Notes under the pieces: generated by a model | What the model saw: only the letters and a program-made list of their open reading frames with translations | Told to the model about the DNA's origin: nothing | Databases searched by the model: none | Assembly: GCA_946479745.1 (NCBI GenBank) | Contig: CAMLGZ010000018.1 | Location: 13,483 to 77,482 of the forward strand | DNA from: an uncultured Pseudoxanthomonas sp. | GTDB lineage: Bacteria; Pseudomonadota; Gammaproteobacteria; Xanthomonadales; Xanthomonadaceae | Direction of reading: 5' to 3' | DNA: 64,000 nt | In this document: positions 37,678-45,974 of the stretch, one piece after another | Numbering within the stretch: the stretch's first letter is position 1 | Layout of the letters: every line of letters begins with the position of its first letter | Position numbers and translations under genes: made by a program

Positions 37678-38469
37678 CTACAGAGGCTGCCATGCCTGGG
37701 ACTCAAGGGCTTTTTGCAACAACGGCGCCAATTCCGGGGCCTGCCTGAACCCAATCTCATCGACGCTTGCGATCTGCTGGATCCCATTGGCGTTGCTGGT
37801 GAATGCGGCCTTGAATCCACCCAGATCGGACAAACGTACCTCGCGTACGACCTGCGCCACACCGGATTCCCGCAGGCCTGCCTGCAGCAGCTGCTCGGAC
37901 GTTCCCCGCAGTGCCGCAGCCAGCGGCCAGACCACCTGCTCTCCGTCCCAGAAACCGGTATTCCAGACCGAACCCTCCGAGATCCGGCCGGTGGCATCGA
38001 CGAACAGCGCGTCGTCGTACTCTTGCCTCAGTGCCTGCCGCCGGTAGTGGAACAGGGGAAACGTGCCCACGTGCTTGATGTGCGGCAACGGGCGCTGGAA
38101 TTCGAACGACTTCACCCGTAGCGCGCGCTCGGAGGATGGCGTGGGGGGCGAGAGCGAGATCAGCACTTCGGTAGCGAAACTTCCCGCCGGTTTTCTGTAG
38201 TCGAAGCTTCGAGAAAACACTGTCGCGCGCAATGTGCAATCCGGAATTGCGGTAACTGCGACGCGCATGTGTTCGCGAACCATCGCGAAGTCCAAGGTGC
38301 TATCGAACAGCTCCAGCGTGCCGGCTTGCAGACGCCGCTCGTGCAACTCAAGTCCCTGCACTGCACCATTGCGTACCTGCATGGAGCTGTAGTGGCCGTA
38401 GTTGATCAGTGCGAGCGCGCGCAGATCGTCCGCATTTGCCGGTTGTCCGTTGAGCAAAGCCATATGCAT
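37678..38469 (-). CDS. Class-IV PLP aminotransferase family protein
   Basis: 263 residues from the ATG at 38469 (262-261 if the ATG at 38463 is used; GGGA favours 38469). The longer frame upstream only translates a CGTCATCCC-type repeat and is not real. Fold type IV: catalytic Lys in LPHIKHVGTFPLFHYRRQA, phosphate-binding Glu region GRISEGSVWNTGFWDG and the LRGTSEQLL helix. It could be an aminodeoxychorismate lyase-like, branched-chain or D-amino-acid enzyme; the sequence does not decide. It interrupts the usual ffh-rpsP neighbourhood on the same strand. Confidence 0.8.
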   Translation of the reverse strand: MHMALLNGQPANADDLRALALINYGHYSSMQVRNGAVQGLELHERRLQAGTLELFDSTLDFAMVREHMRVAVTAIPDCTLRATVFSRSFDYRKPAGSFATEVLISLSPPTPSSERALRVKSFEFQRPLPHIKHVGTFPLFHYRRQALRQEYDDALFVDATGRISEGSVWNTGFWDGEQVVWPLAAALRGTSEQLLQAGLRESGVAQVVREVRLSDLGGFKAAFTSNANGIQQIASVDEIGFRQAPELAPLLQKALESQAWQPL

Positions 38470-38501
38470 GCAGATCCCGGATTGTCGCAAAAACAAGAAA
38501 A

Positions 38502-38587
38502 CCGTCGTTCCCGCGAAGGCGGGAATCCAGCGACTTGGTTCTTGCATGCTTGAAGTCACTGGGTCCCCGCCTTCGCGGGGATGACGG
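38502..38587. repeat. CGTCATCCC-type inverted repeat
   Basis: Left arm (about 38502-38528) CCGTCGTTCCCGCGAAGGCG onward and right arm (about 38563-38587) ending CGGGGATGACGG, an imperfect palindrome of the CCCGCGAAGGCGGG family widespread in this order. Between aminotransferase and ffh. Confidence 0.75.
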
Positions 38588-38646
38588 CAATAATTTCTAC
38601 GTCGCGGAACCGCCGGTCCGCTCCTGCGTCAGCACCAACAGAAACG

Positions 38647-40017
38647 TCAACGGAACGGCATACCGCCGCCGCGCGCGCCCATCATGCCCTTCATGCCGCG
38701 CATCAAACCCTTCATGCCGCCGCCGGCCAGCTTGCCCATCATTTTTTCCATCTGCTGGTACTGCTTGAGCAGACGGTTGACGTCGGCCGGCGTGGTGCCG
38801 GAACCGCGCGCGATGCGCGCACGGCGCGAGCCGTTGAGCAGCGCGGGATTGCGACGTTCCTTCTTGGTCATCGAACCGATGATGGCGACCATGCGCGGCA
38901 CTTCCTTACCGGTGACCTGCTGCTTCACGTTCTCGGGCACCTGGCCCATGCCGGGCAGTTTGTCCATCAGGCCGCTGATGCCGCCCATGTTCTGCATCTG
39001 TTCCAATTGGTCGCGCATGTCGTTGAGGTCGAACTTCTTGCCCTTGGCGACTTTGGCCGCAAGCTTGGCGGCTTTTTCCTGGTCGACGTTCTGTTCCACT
39101 TGCTCGACCAGCGACAGCACGTCGCCCATGTCCAGGATGCGGCTGGCGACGCGGTCGGGATGGAAGATATCCAGACCGTCGGGCTTTTCGCCCACACCGA
39201 TGAACTTGATCGGCTTGCCGGTGACATAGCGCACCGACAAGGCCGCACCGCCGCGCGCATCGCCGTCGGTCTTCGTCAGAACGACGCCGGTGAGCGGCAA
39301 CGCTTCAGAGAAAGCCTTTGCGGTGGTGGCCGCGTCCTGGCCGGTCATCGAGTCGACCACGAACAGGGTTTCGACCGGATTGATCGCCGCATGCAGCGCC
39401 TTGATTTCGCTCATCATCGCTTCGTCGATGGCCAGGCGACCGGCGGTGTCGACGATCAGCACGTCGGCGAACGACTTGCGCGCGTCGACGATCGCGGCTT
39501 TGACGATATCGACCGGCTTCTGCGAGATATCGGACGGGAAGAACAACACGTCCACTTGCTGGGCCAGCGTCTTCAACTGCTCGATCGCGGCCGGACGATA
39601 CACGTCGGCGCTGACCACCATCACCTTCTTCTTGCGCTTTTCCTTCAGGTGCTTGGCCAGCTTGGCCACGGTGGTGGTCTTGCCCGCGCCCTGCAGGCCA
39701 GCCATCAGGATGACTGCGGGCGCCGGCACGTTGAGGTTGAGGTCGGTAGCGGCCGAACCCATCACCGCGGTCAGTTCGTCGCGGACGATCTTGATCAGGG
39801 CCTGGCCGGGGGTAAGGCTCTTCAGTACTTCCTGGCCTACGGCGCGCACCTTGATGCGTTCGATCAAAGCCTGCACTACCGGCAAGGCCACATCGGCTTC
39901 CAGCAAAGCGATGCGCACTTCGCGAGTGGCCTCGCGGATGTTCTCCTCGCTCAGGCGGCCACGGCCGCGCAGGCGCTCGATGGTGCCGGAAAGACGCTGG
40001 GTGAGGGATTCGAACAT
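38647..40017 (-). CDS. ffh: Signal recognition particle protein Ffh
   Basis: 456 residues from the ATG at 40017. N-domain helices, then the GTPase G-domain: GLQGAGKTTTVAKLAKHL, VMVVSADVYRPAAIEQLKT, LIVDTAGRLAIDE, LTKTDGDARGG. The Met-rich M-domain follows (MRDQLEQMQNMGGISGLMDK, GSRRARIARGSGTTPADVNR) and a Gly/Met tail. Binds signal sequences and 4.5S RNA and targets ribosomes to FtsY. The divergent neighbour is the CcsA-like gene, a common pairing. Confidence 0.98.
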   Translation of the reverse strand: MFESLTQRLSGTIERLRGRGRLSEENIREATREVRIALLEADVALPVVQALIERIKVRAVGQEVLKSLTPGQALIKIVRDELTAVMGSAATDLNLNVPAPAVILMAGLQGAGKTTTVAKLAKHLKEKRKKKVMVVSADVYRPAAIEQLKTLAQQVDVLFFPSDISQKPVDIVKAAIVDARKSFADVLIVDTAGRLAIDEAMMSEIKALHAAINPVETLFVVDSMTGQDAATTAKAFSEALPLTGVVLTKTDGDARGGAALSVRYVTGKPIKFIGVGEKPDGLDIFHPDRVASRILDMGDVLSLVEQVEQNVDQEKAAKLAAKVAKGKKFDLNDMRDQLEQMQNMGGISGLMDKLPGMGQVPENVKQQVTGKEVPRMVAIIGSMTKKERRNPALLNGSRRARIARGSGTTPADVNRLLKQYQQMEKMMGKLAGGGMKGLMRGMKGMMGARGGGMPFR

Positions 40018-40127
40018 GCGCAAAAAGCCGTGGACAAAAGAGGGGCGAAGTATAACGGCACCCAGGCGGACCCATCCCGCAATCGAGAATGGTTCTCGGG
40101 AATGGCCGGCTATGCCAAACTCAGCGC

Positions 40128-40922
40128 ATGTGGATCTCCCTAGCCGCCATCGCCTTCTATCTGCTCGCTGCCGGCATGCTGGTGCGTGCGGTGGCCCAGG
40201 ACCGGATCGCCGCAAGCCGCGGATGGCTTTGGCCTGCGCTGGCCGGCGCGCTGCTGCATGGCCTTTATCACCTGCTGGTGGCTTGGCGTACGCCGGGCGG
40301 CCCGGACATGCACTTCTTTTCCGCACTGTCGCTGGTGGGGCTGGGCATGGCGGCAATGACCACGGCGGTCGGTGCGCAGGGGCGCATGGCGGGATTGGGC
40401 GTGCTGTCCTTTCCCCTGGCCGCAATACTGCTGATGGTCTATCACCTGTACGGGCACGAGCCCTCTCGCGGGTTGGACTGGCGCCTGCAACTGCACGCCT
40501 GGCTGGCCCTGTTGGCCTATGCGACGTTGGCGATCGCCGCGCTGCTGGCGGTCATGCTGTGGGCGCAGGAACGTGCGTTGCGCCGGCGCGAGTTCCATGC
40601 CTGGCTGCGTGCGCTGCCGCCGCTGACCGAACTGGAAGAACTGCTGTTCCGCACGATCAGCGTGGGCTTCCTGCTGCTGACGGCGACGCTGCTGACCGGC
40701 ATGTTGTTCGTGGAAAACCTGTTCGCCCAGCACCTGGTCCACAAGACCGTGCTCAGCGTGCTGTCCTGGCTGGCCTTCGGCGCCCTGCTGGTGGGCCGCT
40801 GGCGTTACGGCTGGCGCGGCAACAAGGCGGTGCGCTGGACCTTGGCCGCCATGGCCCTGCTGTTGCTGGCCTTCTTCGGCAGCAAGTTCGTGCTGGAACT
40901 GGTCCTGAACCGGGCCGGCTAG
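40128..40922 (+). CDS. CcsA/YpjD-like membrane protein (cytochrome c assembly family)
   Basis: 264 residues from the ATG at 40128. Eight or so hydrophobic segments cover most of the length, beginning WISLAAIAFYLLAAGMLVRA. Conserved features of the family: His near LHGLYHLLVAW, QLHAWLALLAYATLAIAALL and GFLLLTATLLTGMLF. In CcsA such segments carry haem for cytochrome c maturation; the ffh-linked YpjD subgroup is not well understood. Divergent from ffh with a 110-base gap. Confidence 0.85.
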   Translation: MWISLAAIAFYLLAAGMLVRAVAQDRIAASRGWLWPALAGALLHGLYHLLVAWRTPGGPDMHFFSALSLVGLGMAAMTTAVGAQGRMAGLGVLSFPLAAILLMVYHLYGHEPSRGLDWRLQLHAWLALLAYATLAIAALLAVMLWAQERALRRREFHAWLRALPPLTELEELLFRTISVGFLLLTATLLTGMLFVENLFAQHLVHKTVLSVLSWLAFGALLVGRWRYGWRGNKAVRWTLAAMALLLLAFFGSKFVLELVLNRAG

Positions 40923-40933
40923 GCAGGCCCCAT

Positions 40934-41030
40934 TTGTAGGAGCTGCGTAAGCTGCGACCGGGCGTTCACTGGCGCGGCATAGATCTGTCTGTGTTGTATA
41001 GCCGCGTCGCAGCTTACGCAGCTCCTACAA
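40934..41030. repeat. GTAG REP pair between the CcsA-like gene and marR
   Basis: Perfect 25-base inverted arms 40934-40958 and 41006-41030 (TTGTAGGAGCTGCGTAAGCT...). 47-base centre. Follows the CcsA-like gene by 11 bases, so probably ends its transcript. Confidence 0.85.
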
Positions 41031-41081
41031 CGCCCTCCTGACGCACTCCATTTGCCGTGACGCAGAATTTCGTTGCTGAAA

Positions 41082-41105
41082 CAATATTTGCCTTGACAAA
41101 TATTG
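41082..41105 (+). promoter_or_regulatory. MarR operator palindrome
   Basis: CAATATTTG, six-base centre, CAAATATTG: perfect 9-base arms, typical of MarR-family sites in size and A/T content. It covers the -35 box of the marR promoter. Confidence 0.75.
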
Positions 41106-41121
41106 CACGGGCGAGGATATT
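41093..41121 (+). promoter_or_regulatory. marR-efflux operon promoter
   Basis: Perfect TTGACA (41093-41098), 17-base spacer, GATATT (41116-41121). The start site would fall close to the ATG at 41130, giving a leaderless or very short-leader mRNA. Confidence 0.7.
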
Positions 41122-41129
41122 TGCCTGTC

Positions 41130-41591
41130 ATGAGCCCCTCCTCCCACACCCCCGAAACCAATATGGGCATGCTTTTCCGGCAGGTCCGCGACGCCATGTG
41201 GGCCGAAATGGCCCGCGAGATGGCCGCCGCCGGTCATGACCTCACCTACAGCCAGTTCGTGACCATCAAACGCCTGGCCACGGATTCGTCCGACGGAGTT
41301 ACCGATCTGGCCCGTTGGGCGCAGGTCAATCCGGGCGCCATGACGCGCCTGCTGGACAAGCTGGAAACCCGCGGCCTGCTGCGGCGCATCGCCGACCCCA
41401 ACGACCGCCGCGCACTCCATATCGTGCTGACCGATGCGGGCCAAGCCATCTGGTCCGACATCGAGCACTGCGGCGAGCGCGTCCGCGCCCGTGCCGTGCA
41501 GGGCATGGACGACGGCGAACGCGAACAGCTTTTCCGTCTGCTGAATCAGGTTTTGCAGAACCTCACGCCCCCTATCGCCAACGACGATTGA
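41130..41591 (+). CDS. MarR-family transcriptional regulator
   Basis: 153 residues. Winged helix: LTYSQFVTIKRLATDSSDGV, TDLARWAQVNPGAMTRLLDK, LETRGLLRRIADPNDRRALH (wing with the DPNDRR hairpin), then dimerisation helices. It probably represses its own efflux operon by binding the palindrome over the -35 box and lets go when a drug-like ligand binds. The next gene starts 4 bases later. Confidence 0.9.
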   Translation: MSPSSHTPETNMGMLFRQVRDAMWAEMAREMAAAGHDLTYSQFVTIKRLATDSSDGVTDLARWAQVNPGAMTRLLDKLETRGLLRRIADPNDRRALHIVLTDAGQAIWSDIEHCGERVRARAVQGMDDGEREQLFRLLNQVLQNLTPPIANDD

Positions 41592-41595
41592 TCCC

Positions 41596-43089
41596 ATGCG
41601 TATCCCCCTCCCTATGCGCGGCCTGAAGCCGGCGCTTTCCGCATTGGCCATGGGCCTGCTGCTGGCCGGTTGCGCCAGCACCCACGGCCTGGAACCCAAG
41701 ACCGCGTTGCGGGATGCGGACACTTTGTCTTCCGGTCGCAGCCTTTCCGCCAATGCGCTCAGCGCAGCCGATTTCCCGCGTCGGAACTGGTGGAGCGCAC
41801 TCGGCGATCCGCAGCTCGACGCACTGATCAACGAAGCCTTGCAAGGCACGCCTTCGCTTGAAGCCGCCGATGCGCGCCTGCGCAAGGCGCAAGCCCAAGC
41901 CGGGTTGGCCGATGCGGCACGCAAACCGACCCTCAGCGCGAGCGGCCAGTATTCGGGCGTGCAATTGCCCGAAACGCTGGCGCCCGAACCATTGGGCGGT
42001 TCGTACATCGGCAGCACGGTGCTGATGCTGAACTTCAAGTACGGACTGGATCTGTGGGGCGGCAAGCGCGCGCAGTTCGAAGCCGCCGTCGGTCAGGCCA
42101 AGGCGGCCGAAGTCGATGCGCAGGCCGCGCGTCTGACGCTGTCTTCCAATATCGCCCGCACCTATGTCGCGCTGGCCCAGGCTTATGCCGCACTGGATGT
42201 AGCCACGCGCGAACACGAACGTGCGACGCATCTGCGCAGCCTGGGCGAACAACGGGTCAAGGCAGGCCTGGACAACCAGTTGCAGCTACGCCAGGCCGAA
42301 AGCACCATCGCCAGCGCCGAGCAGCAGGCGCAAGCCGCGCAACAGCAGATCGACATGGCGCGCACCGCGCTGGCTGCATTGCTTGGCCAGGGGCCGGACC
42401 GTGGACTGGCGATCACTCGCCCGACTGTGTTGCAAGCAGGCACTCCAACGGTGCCGCAGGTGCTGCCCAGCGAATTGCTGGGACATCGCCCGGACGTGGT
42501 GGCCGCGCGCTGGCGCGTGGAAGCCGCAAGCCGCGGCATCGATGCCAGCAAGGCCTCATTCAAACCCAGCATCAACCTCAGCGCGATCGTGGGCCTGGCT
42601 TCGGGTGGGCTCTCGGATCTGTTCAGCAGCGACGCGTTGCTGGGTCTTGGAGGCCCTGCCATCAGCCTGCCGATTTTCGACGGCGGACGTCTGCGCGGCC
42701 AACTGGACGCCAGCGATGCGGATTACGACCTGGCCGTCGCCGACTACAACCAGTCCTTGGTCGGCGCGCTGCACGAAGTCACCGATGCGCTGCAGACCGC
42801 GCGTTCGCTGGATCAGCAGATCGAAACATCGCAACGAGCGCTGACTGCCGCCAAGTCGGCCTGGGATCTTGCGCAAACCCGCTATCGCGCCGGCCTGGGC
42901 ACGCAACTCGACGTTCTGGCCGCACAGCGCCCGCTGTTGCAACTGGACCAGCAGATCGCGGCGCTGCAGGCACAGCGACTTAATGCAGACATCGATCTGG
43001 ATCGCGCCCTGGGCGGCGGTCTGGTTCTTGAACAACCCCTTCCTGAACAACCCCGTACCCCCATTGCCAACACCACGGCCACGCCATGA
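41596..43089 (+). CDS. Outer-membrane efflux lipoprotein (NodT/OprM family)
   Basis: 497 residues. Lipobox LLLAGCAS with Cys26. TolC-type repeats: WWSALGDPQLDALINEALQG, helical hairpins rich in Ala/Gln, GHRPDVVAARWRVEAASRGI, and the final LDVLAAQRPLLQLDQQIAAL helix. It forms the outer-membrane channel of the tripartite pump with the next two genes. Its stop overlaps the adaptor start (ATGA). Confidence 0.92.
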   Translation: MRIPLPMRGLKPALSALAMGLLLAGCASTHGLEPKTALRDADTLSSGRSLSANALSAADFPRRNWWSALGDPQLDALINEALQGTPSLEAADARLRKAQAQAGLADAARKPTLSASGQYSGVQLPETLAPEPLGGSYIGSTVLMLNFKYGLDLWGGKRAQFEAAVGQAKAAEVDAQAARLTLSSNIARTYVALAQAYAALDVATREHERATHLRSLGEQRVKAGLDNQLQLRQAESTIASAEQQAQAAQQQIDMARTALAALLGQGPDRGLAITRPTVLQAGTPTVPQVLPSELLGHRPDVVAARWRVEAASRGIDASKASFKPSINLSAIVGLASGGLSDLFSSDALLGLGGPAISLPIFDGGRLRGQLDASDADYDLAVADYNQSLVGALHEVTDALQTARSLDQQIETSQRALTAAKSAWDLAQTRYRAGLGTQLDVLAAQRPLLQLDQQIAALQAQRLNADIDLDRALGGGLVLEQPLPEQPRTPIANTTATP

Positions 43090-44288
43090 CTTCCCAAATC
43101 AATCCTGAAGCCTCCACTCCCGCCGCCGCGCCCGCCGCGCCGAAGAACAGCAAACGCAAACGCGCGCTGGCCATCGTCGCGCTGCTGGTGATCGTCGGCG
43201 CCATCGCATGGCTGGCGTATTACCTGATGTATGCGCGCTGGCACCAGGACACCGACGATGCCTACGTGCAGGGCAACGTGGTCAGCATCGTGCCGCAGAC
43301 CAGCGGCACGGTGATCAGCATCGATGCGGACGACGGCATGAAGGTCGAAGCCGGACAAGCGCTGGTGCACCTGGACGCCAACGACGCGCAGGTCGCCTAC
43401 GACCAGTCGGTGGCGAATCTGGCCGGCACCGTGCGCCAGGTCCGTGGCTTCTACAGCAGCGTCGATGCCGGTCAGTCCGATCTGCGCGCACGCGAAGTCG
43501 CAGTGGCGCAGGCGCGCGCCGATGTCGCCCGCCGCAGCGGCCTGGTCGCCAGCGGCGCGGTTTCCAGCGAAGAGCTGGCGCATGCGCGCGATGTGCTCGC
43601 CGCGGCCGAAGCGGCGCTGGGCAGCGCGCGCGGCAGTCTGTCGCGCAGCCGCGCGCTGGTCGATGCAACCACTTTGTCCAAGCAACCGCAGGTGCAGGTG
43701 GCCGCTTCGCAACTTCGCCAGGCGTATTTGAACCTGCAGCGTTCGGCCATCGTCGCGCCGGTTTCCGGTTACGTGGCCAAGCGCCAGGTACAACTGGGCC
43801 AGCGCGTACAGCCCGGCACCACGCTCATGACCATCGTGCCGCTGGAACAGGTGTGGGTGGAAGCAAACTTCAAGGAAACCCAACTGGGCCACATGCGTAT
43901 CGGCCAGCCGGTCGAAGTGCATGCCGACCTGTACGGCAGCGACGTCGAATACAACGGCAAGGTCGCCGCGCTGGGACTGGGCACGGGCAGCTCCTTCTCG
44001 CTGTTGCCGGCGCAGAACGCCAGCGGCAACTGGATCAAGATCGTGCAGCGAGTGCCGGTGCGCATCGAACTCGACCCGAAGCAGCTTGCCGAGTACCCAC
44101 TGCGCCTGGGCCTGAGCATGAGCGTGGATGTAGCCGTGCGCGACCAGGCCGGCCCGTCGCTGGCGCTCGCGCGCAAGGACGTCAAGCCGGTGCTGGCCAC
44201 GCTTGCCTACAAACAGCAGTTGGCCGACGCAGATGCGTTGATCACCCAGATCGTTCAACAGAACCTGCCCGCCTCCGCACGCAACTGA
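43086..44288 (+). CDS. emrA: EmrA-type membrane-fusion (adaptor) protein
   Basis: 400 residues. One N-terminal membrane anchor (about 23-45, RALAIVALLVIVGAIAWLAY), then a HlyD/EmrA fold: barrel-sandwich (ISIDADDGMKVEAGQALVHL), a long helical hairpin (residues about 90-205) and YVAKRQVQLGQRVQPGTTLM. Links the inner-membrane transporter EmrB to the outer-membrane channel. The spacing to emrB is 7 bases. Confidence 0.93.
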   Translation: MTSQINPEASTPAAAPAAPKNSKRKRALAIVALLVIVGAIAWLAYYLMYARWHQDTDDAYVQGNVVSIVPQTSGTVISIDADDGMKVEAGQALVHLDANDAQVAYDQSVANLAGTVRQVRGFYSSVDAGQSDLRAREVAVAQARADVARRSGLVASGAVSSEELAHARDVLAAAEAALGSARGSLSRSRALVDATTLSKQPQVQVAASQLRQAYLNLQRSAIVAPVSGYVAKRQVQLGQRVQPGTTLMTIVPLEQVWVEANFKETQLGHMRIGQPVEVHADLYGSDVEYNGKVAALGLGTGSSFSLLPAQNASGNWIKIVQRVPVRIELDPKQLAEYPLRLGLSMSVDVAVRDQAGPSLALARKDVKPVLATLAYKQQLADADALITQIVQQNLPASARN

Positions 44289-44295
44289 TCCGCAC

Positions 44296-45888
44296 ATGGC
44301 CACCATCGCAGCAGAGGAAGAAAGCTACGGCCTGCCGGTGACGCCGGAGCCGGCGGCCAAGCCGTTCGCACCGCCGAATCTGGCGCTGACCACCATTGGT
44401 CTGGCGCTGGCTTCGTTCATGCAGGTGTTGGACACCACCATCGCCAACGTTTCGTTGCCGACCATCTCCGGCAACCTGGGTGCCAGCTCCAATCAGGCGA
44501 CCTGGGTCATCACTTCGTTCGCGGTGAGCAATGCCATCGCCCTACCGCTGACAGGCTTCATGGTCCGCCGCTTCGGCGAGCGCAAGGTGTTCATGTGGGC
44601 CACGCTGGCCTTCGTCATCGCTTCATTGCTGTGCGGCCTGGCCAACAGCATGGGCCTGCTGGTCGCCGCGCGCGCGCTGCAGGGTTTCGTCTGCGGTCCG
44701 ATGTATCCGGTGACGCAGGCATTGCTGATCTCCATCTATCCACCGCAGAAACGCGGACAGGCGATCGCGCTGCTGGCCATGGTGACGGTGGTCGCGCCGA
44801 TCGCCGGGCCCATCCTGGGCGGCTGGATCACCGACAACTATAGCTGGGAATGGATTTTCTTCATCAACATTCCCATCGGCATCTTCTCCAGCATCGTGGT
44901 CGGTCGGCAGCTCAAGGGCCGCCCGGAAAAACTCGAACGCCCGAAGATGGACTACATGGGCCTGTCGATGCTGGTGCTGGGCGTGGGTGCGCTGCAGATC
45001 CTGCTGGACCTGGGTAACGACGAGGACTGGTTCAACTCCACCAAGATCGTGGCGCTATCGGTGATCGCCGCAGTCGCGCTGACCGTGTTCGTCATCTGGG
45101 AACTCACCGACAAGGACCCCATCGTCAATCTGCGTCTGTTCCGCCACCGCAATTTCGCGGCGGGCACTGCGGCCATGGTCATGGCCTATGCCGCATTCTT
45201 CGCCGTCGGCCTGCTGGTGCCGCTGTGGCTGCAACGCAATCTGGGCTATACCGCCATCTGGGCGGGTTTCGCCAGCGCGCCCATCGGCATCCTGCCGGTG
45301 TTGCTGACGCCGTTGGTGGGCAAGTACGCCACCAAGATGGACCTGCGCTGGCTGGCTACGTTCGCCTTCATCGTCATGGCCGCGACCAGCTTCTTCCGCT
45401 CGGGATTCAACCTGGACGTGGATTTCGAACGCGTGGCCATGGTGCAGCTGGTACAAGGACTGGGTGTGGCCCTGTTCTTCATGCCGGTGCTGACCATCCT
45501 GCTGTCCGATCTGGAACCGCATGAACTCGCGGCAGGCTCGGGGCTGGCGACCTTCGTGCGCACCTTGGGCGGCAGCTTCGCCGCCTCGTTGACCACCTGG
45601 GCATGGAGCCAGCGCACCACCATCCATCACGCGCAGTTGACCGAACACATTTCCGCTTACGATCCGGCCACCATGCAAACCGTGGAAACGCTGGGTCGCG
45701 GAGACGTGCAACGCGGCGCGGTAGTACTGAATCAGATGATTTCGCAGCAGGCCACGCAGATCGGCTTCAACGAGATCTTCCATCTGCTGGGCATTCTGTT
45801 CCTGGTGGTTATCCTGTTCGTCTGGTTCGCCAAGCCGCCGTTCGCGGCGAAGATGGGCGGTGGCGCTCCCGCTGGCGGCGGGCACTGA
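44296..45888 (+). CDS. emrB: EmrB-type MFS drug:proton antiporter (DHA2)
   Basis: 530 residues with 14 predicted membrane segments. Family motifs: LASFMQVLDTTIANVSLPTI (motif D1 region), GFMVRRFGERKVFMWATLAF (motif A), APIAGPILGGWITDNYSWEW (motif C, antiporter signature). Exports hydrophobic toxic compounds using the proton gradient, together with EmrA and the NodT protein, under MarR control. Ends at a REP palindrome. Confidence 0.95.
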   Translation: MATIAAEEESYGLPVTPEPAAKPFAPPNLALTTIGLALASFMQVLDTTIANVSLPTISGNLGASSNQATWVITSFAVSNAIALPLTGFMVRRFGERKVFMWATLAFVIASLLCGLANSMGLLVAARALQGFVCGPMYPVTQALLISIYPPQKRGQAIALLAMVTVVAPIAGPILGGWITDNYSWEWIFFINIPIGIFSSIVVGRQLKGRPEKLERPKMDYMGLSMLVLGVGALQILLDLGNDEDWFNSTKIVALSVIAAVALTVFVIWELTDKDPIVNLRLFRHRNFAAGTAAMVMAYAAFFAVGLLVPLWLQRNLGYTAIWAGFASAPIGILPVLLTPLVGKYATKMDLRWLATFAFIVMAATSFFRSGFNLDVDFERVAMVQLVQGLGVALFFMPVLTILLSDLEPHELAAGSGLATFVRTLGGSFAASLTTWAWSQRTTIHHAQLTEHISAYDPATMQTVETLGRGDVQRGAVVLNQMISQQATQIGFNEIFHLLGILFLVVILFVWFAKPPFAAKMGGGAPAGGGH

Positions 45889-45893
45889 GCTTG

Positions 45894-45970
45894 TTGTAGG
45901 AGCGACGCGAGTCGCGAAGCCCTCGGTCTATCCGTCCAGACGAGCTTCGCGACTCGCGTCGCTCCTACAA
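45894..45970. repeat. GTAG REP pair between emrB and radA
   Basis: Perfect 27-base inverted arms 45894-45920 and 45944-45970 (outer end TTGTAGGAGCGACGCGAGTC). It separates two convergent genes, so it may end both transcripts. Confidence 0.88.
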
Positions 45971-45974
45971 GGGC

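Noticed and set aside
38470..38559. Longer N-terminus for the class-IV aminotransferase
   Set aside because: The extra codons only translate a dispersed repeat (WIPAFAGTTV), a common false extension.
42882..44306. Minus-strand frame opposite the emrA region
   Set aside because: Mirror of the efflux genes, with biased composition and no family features.
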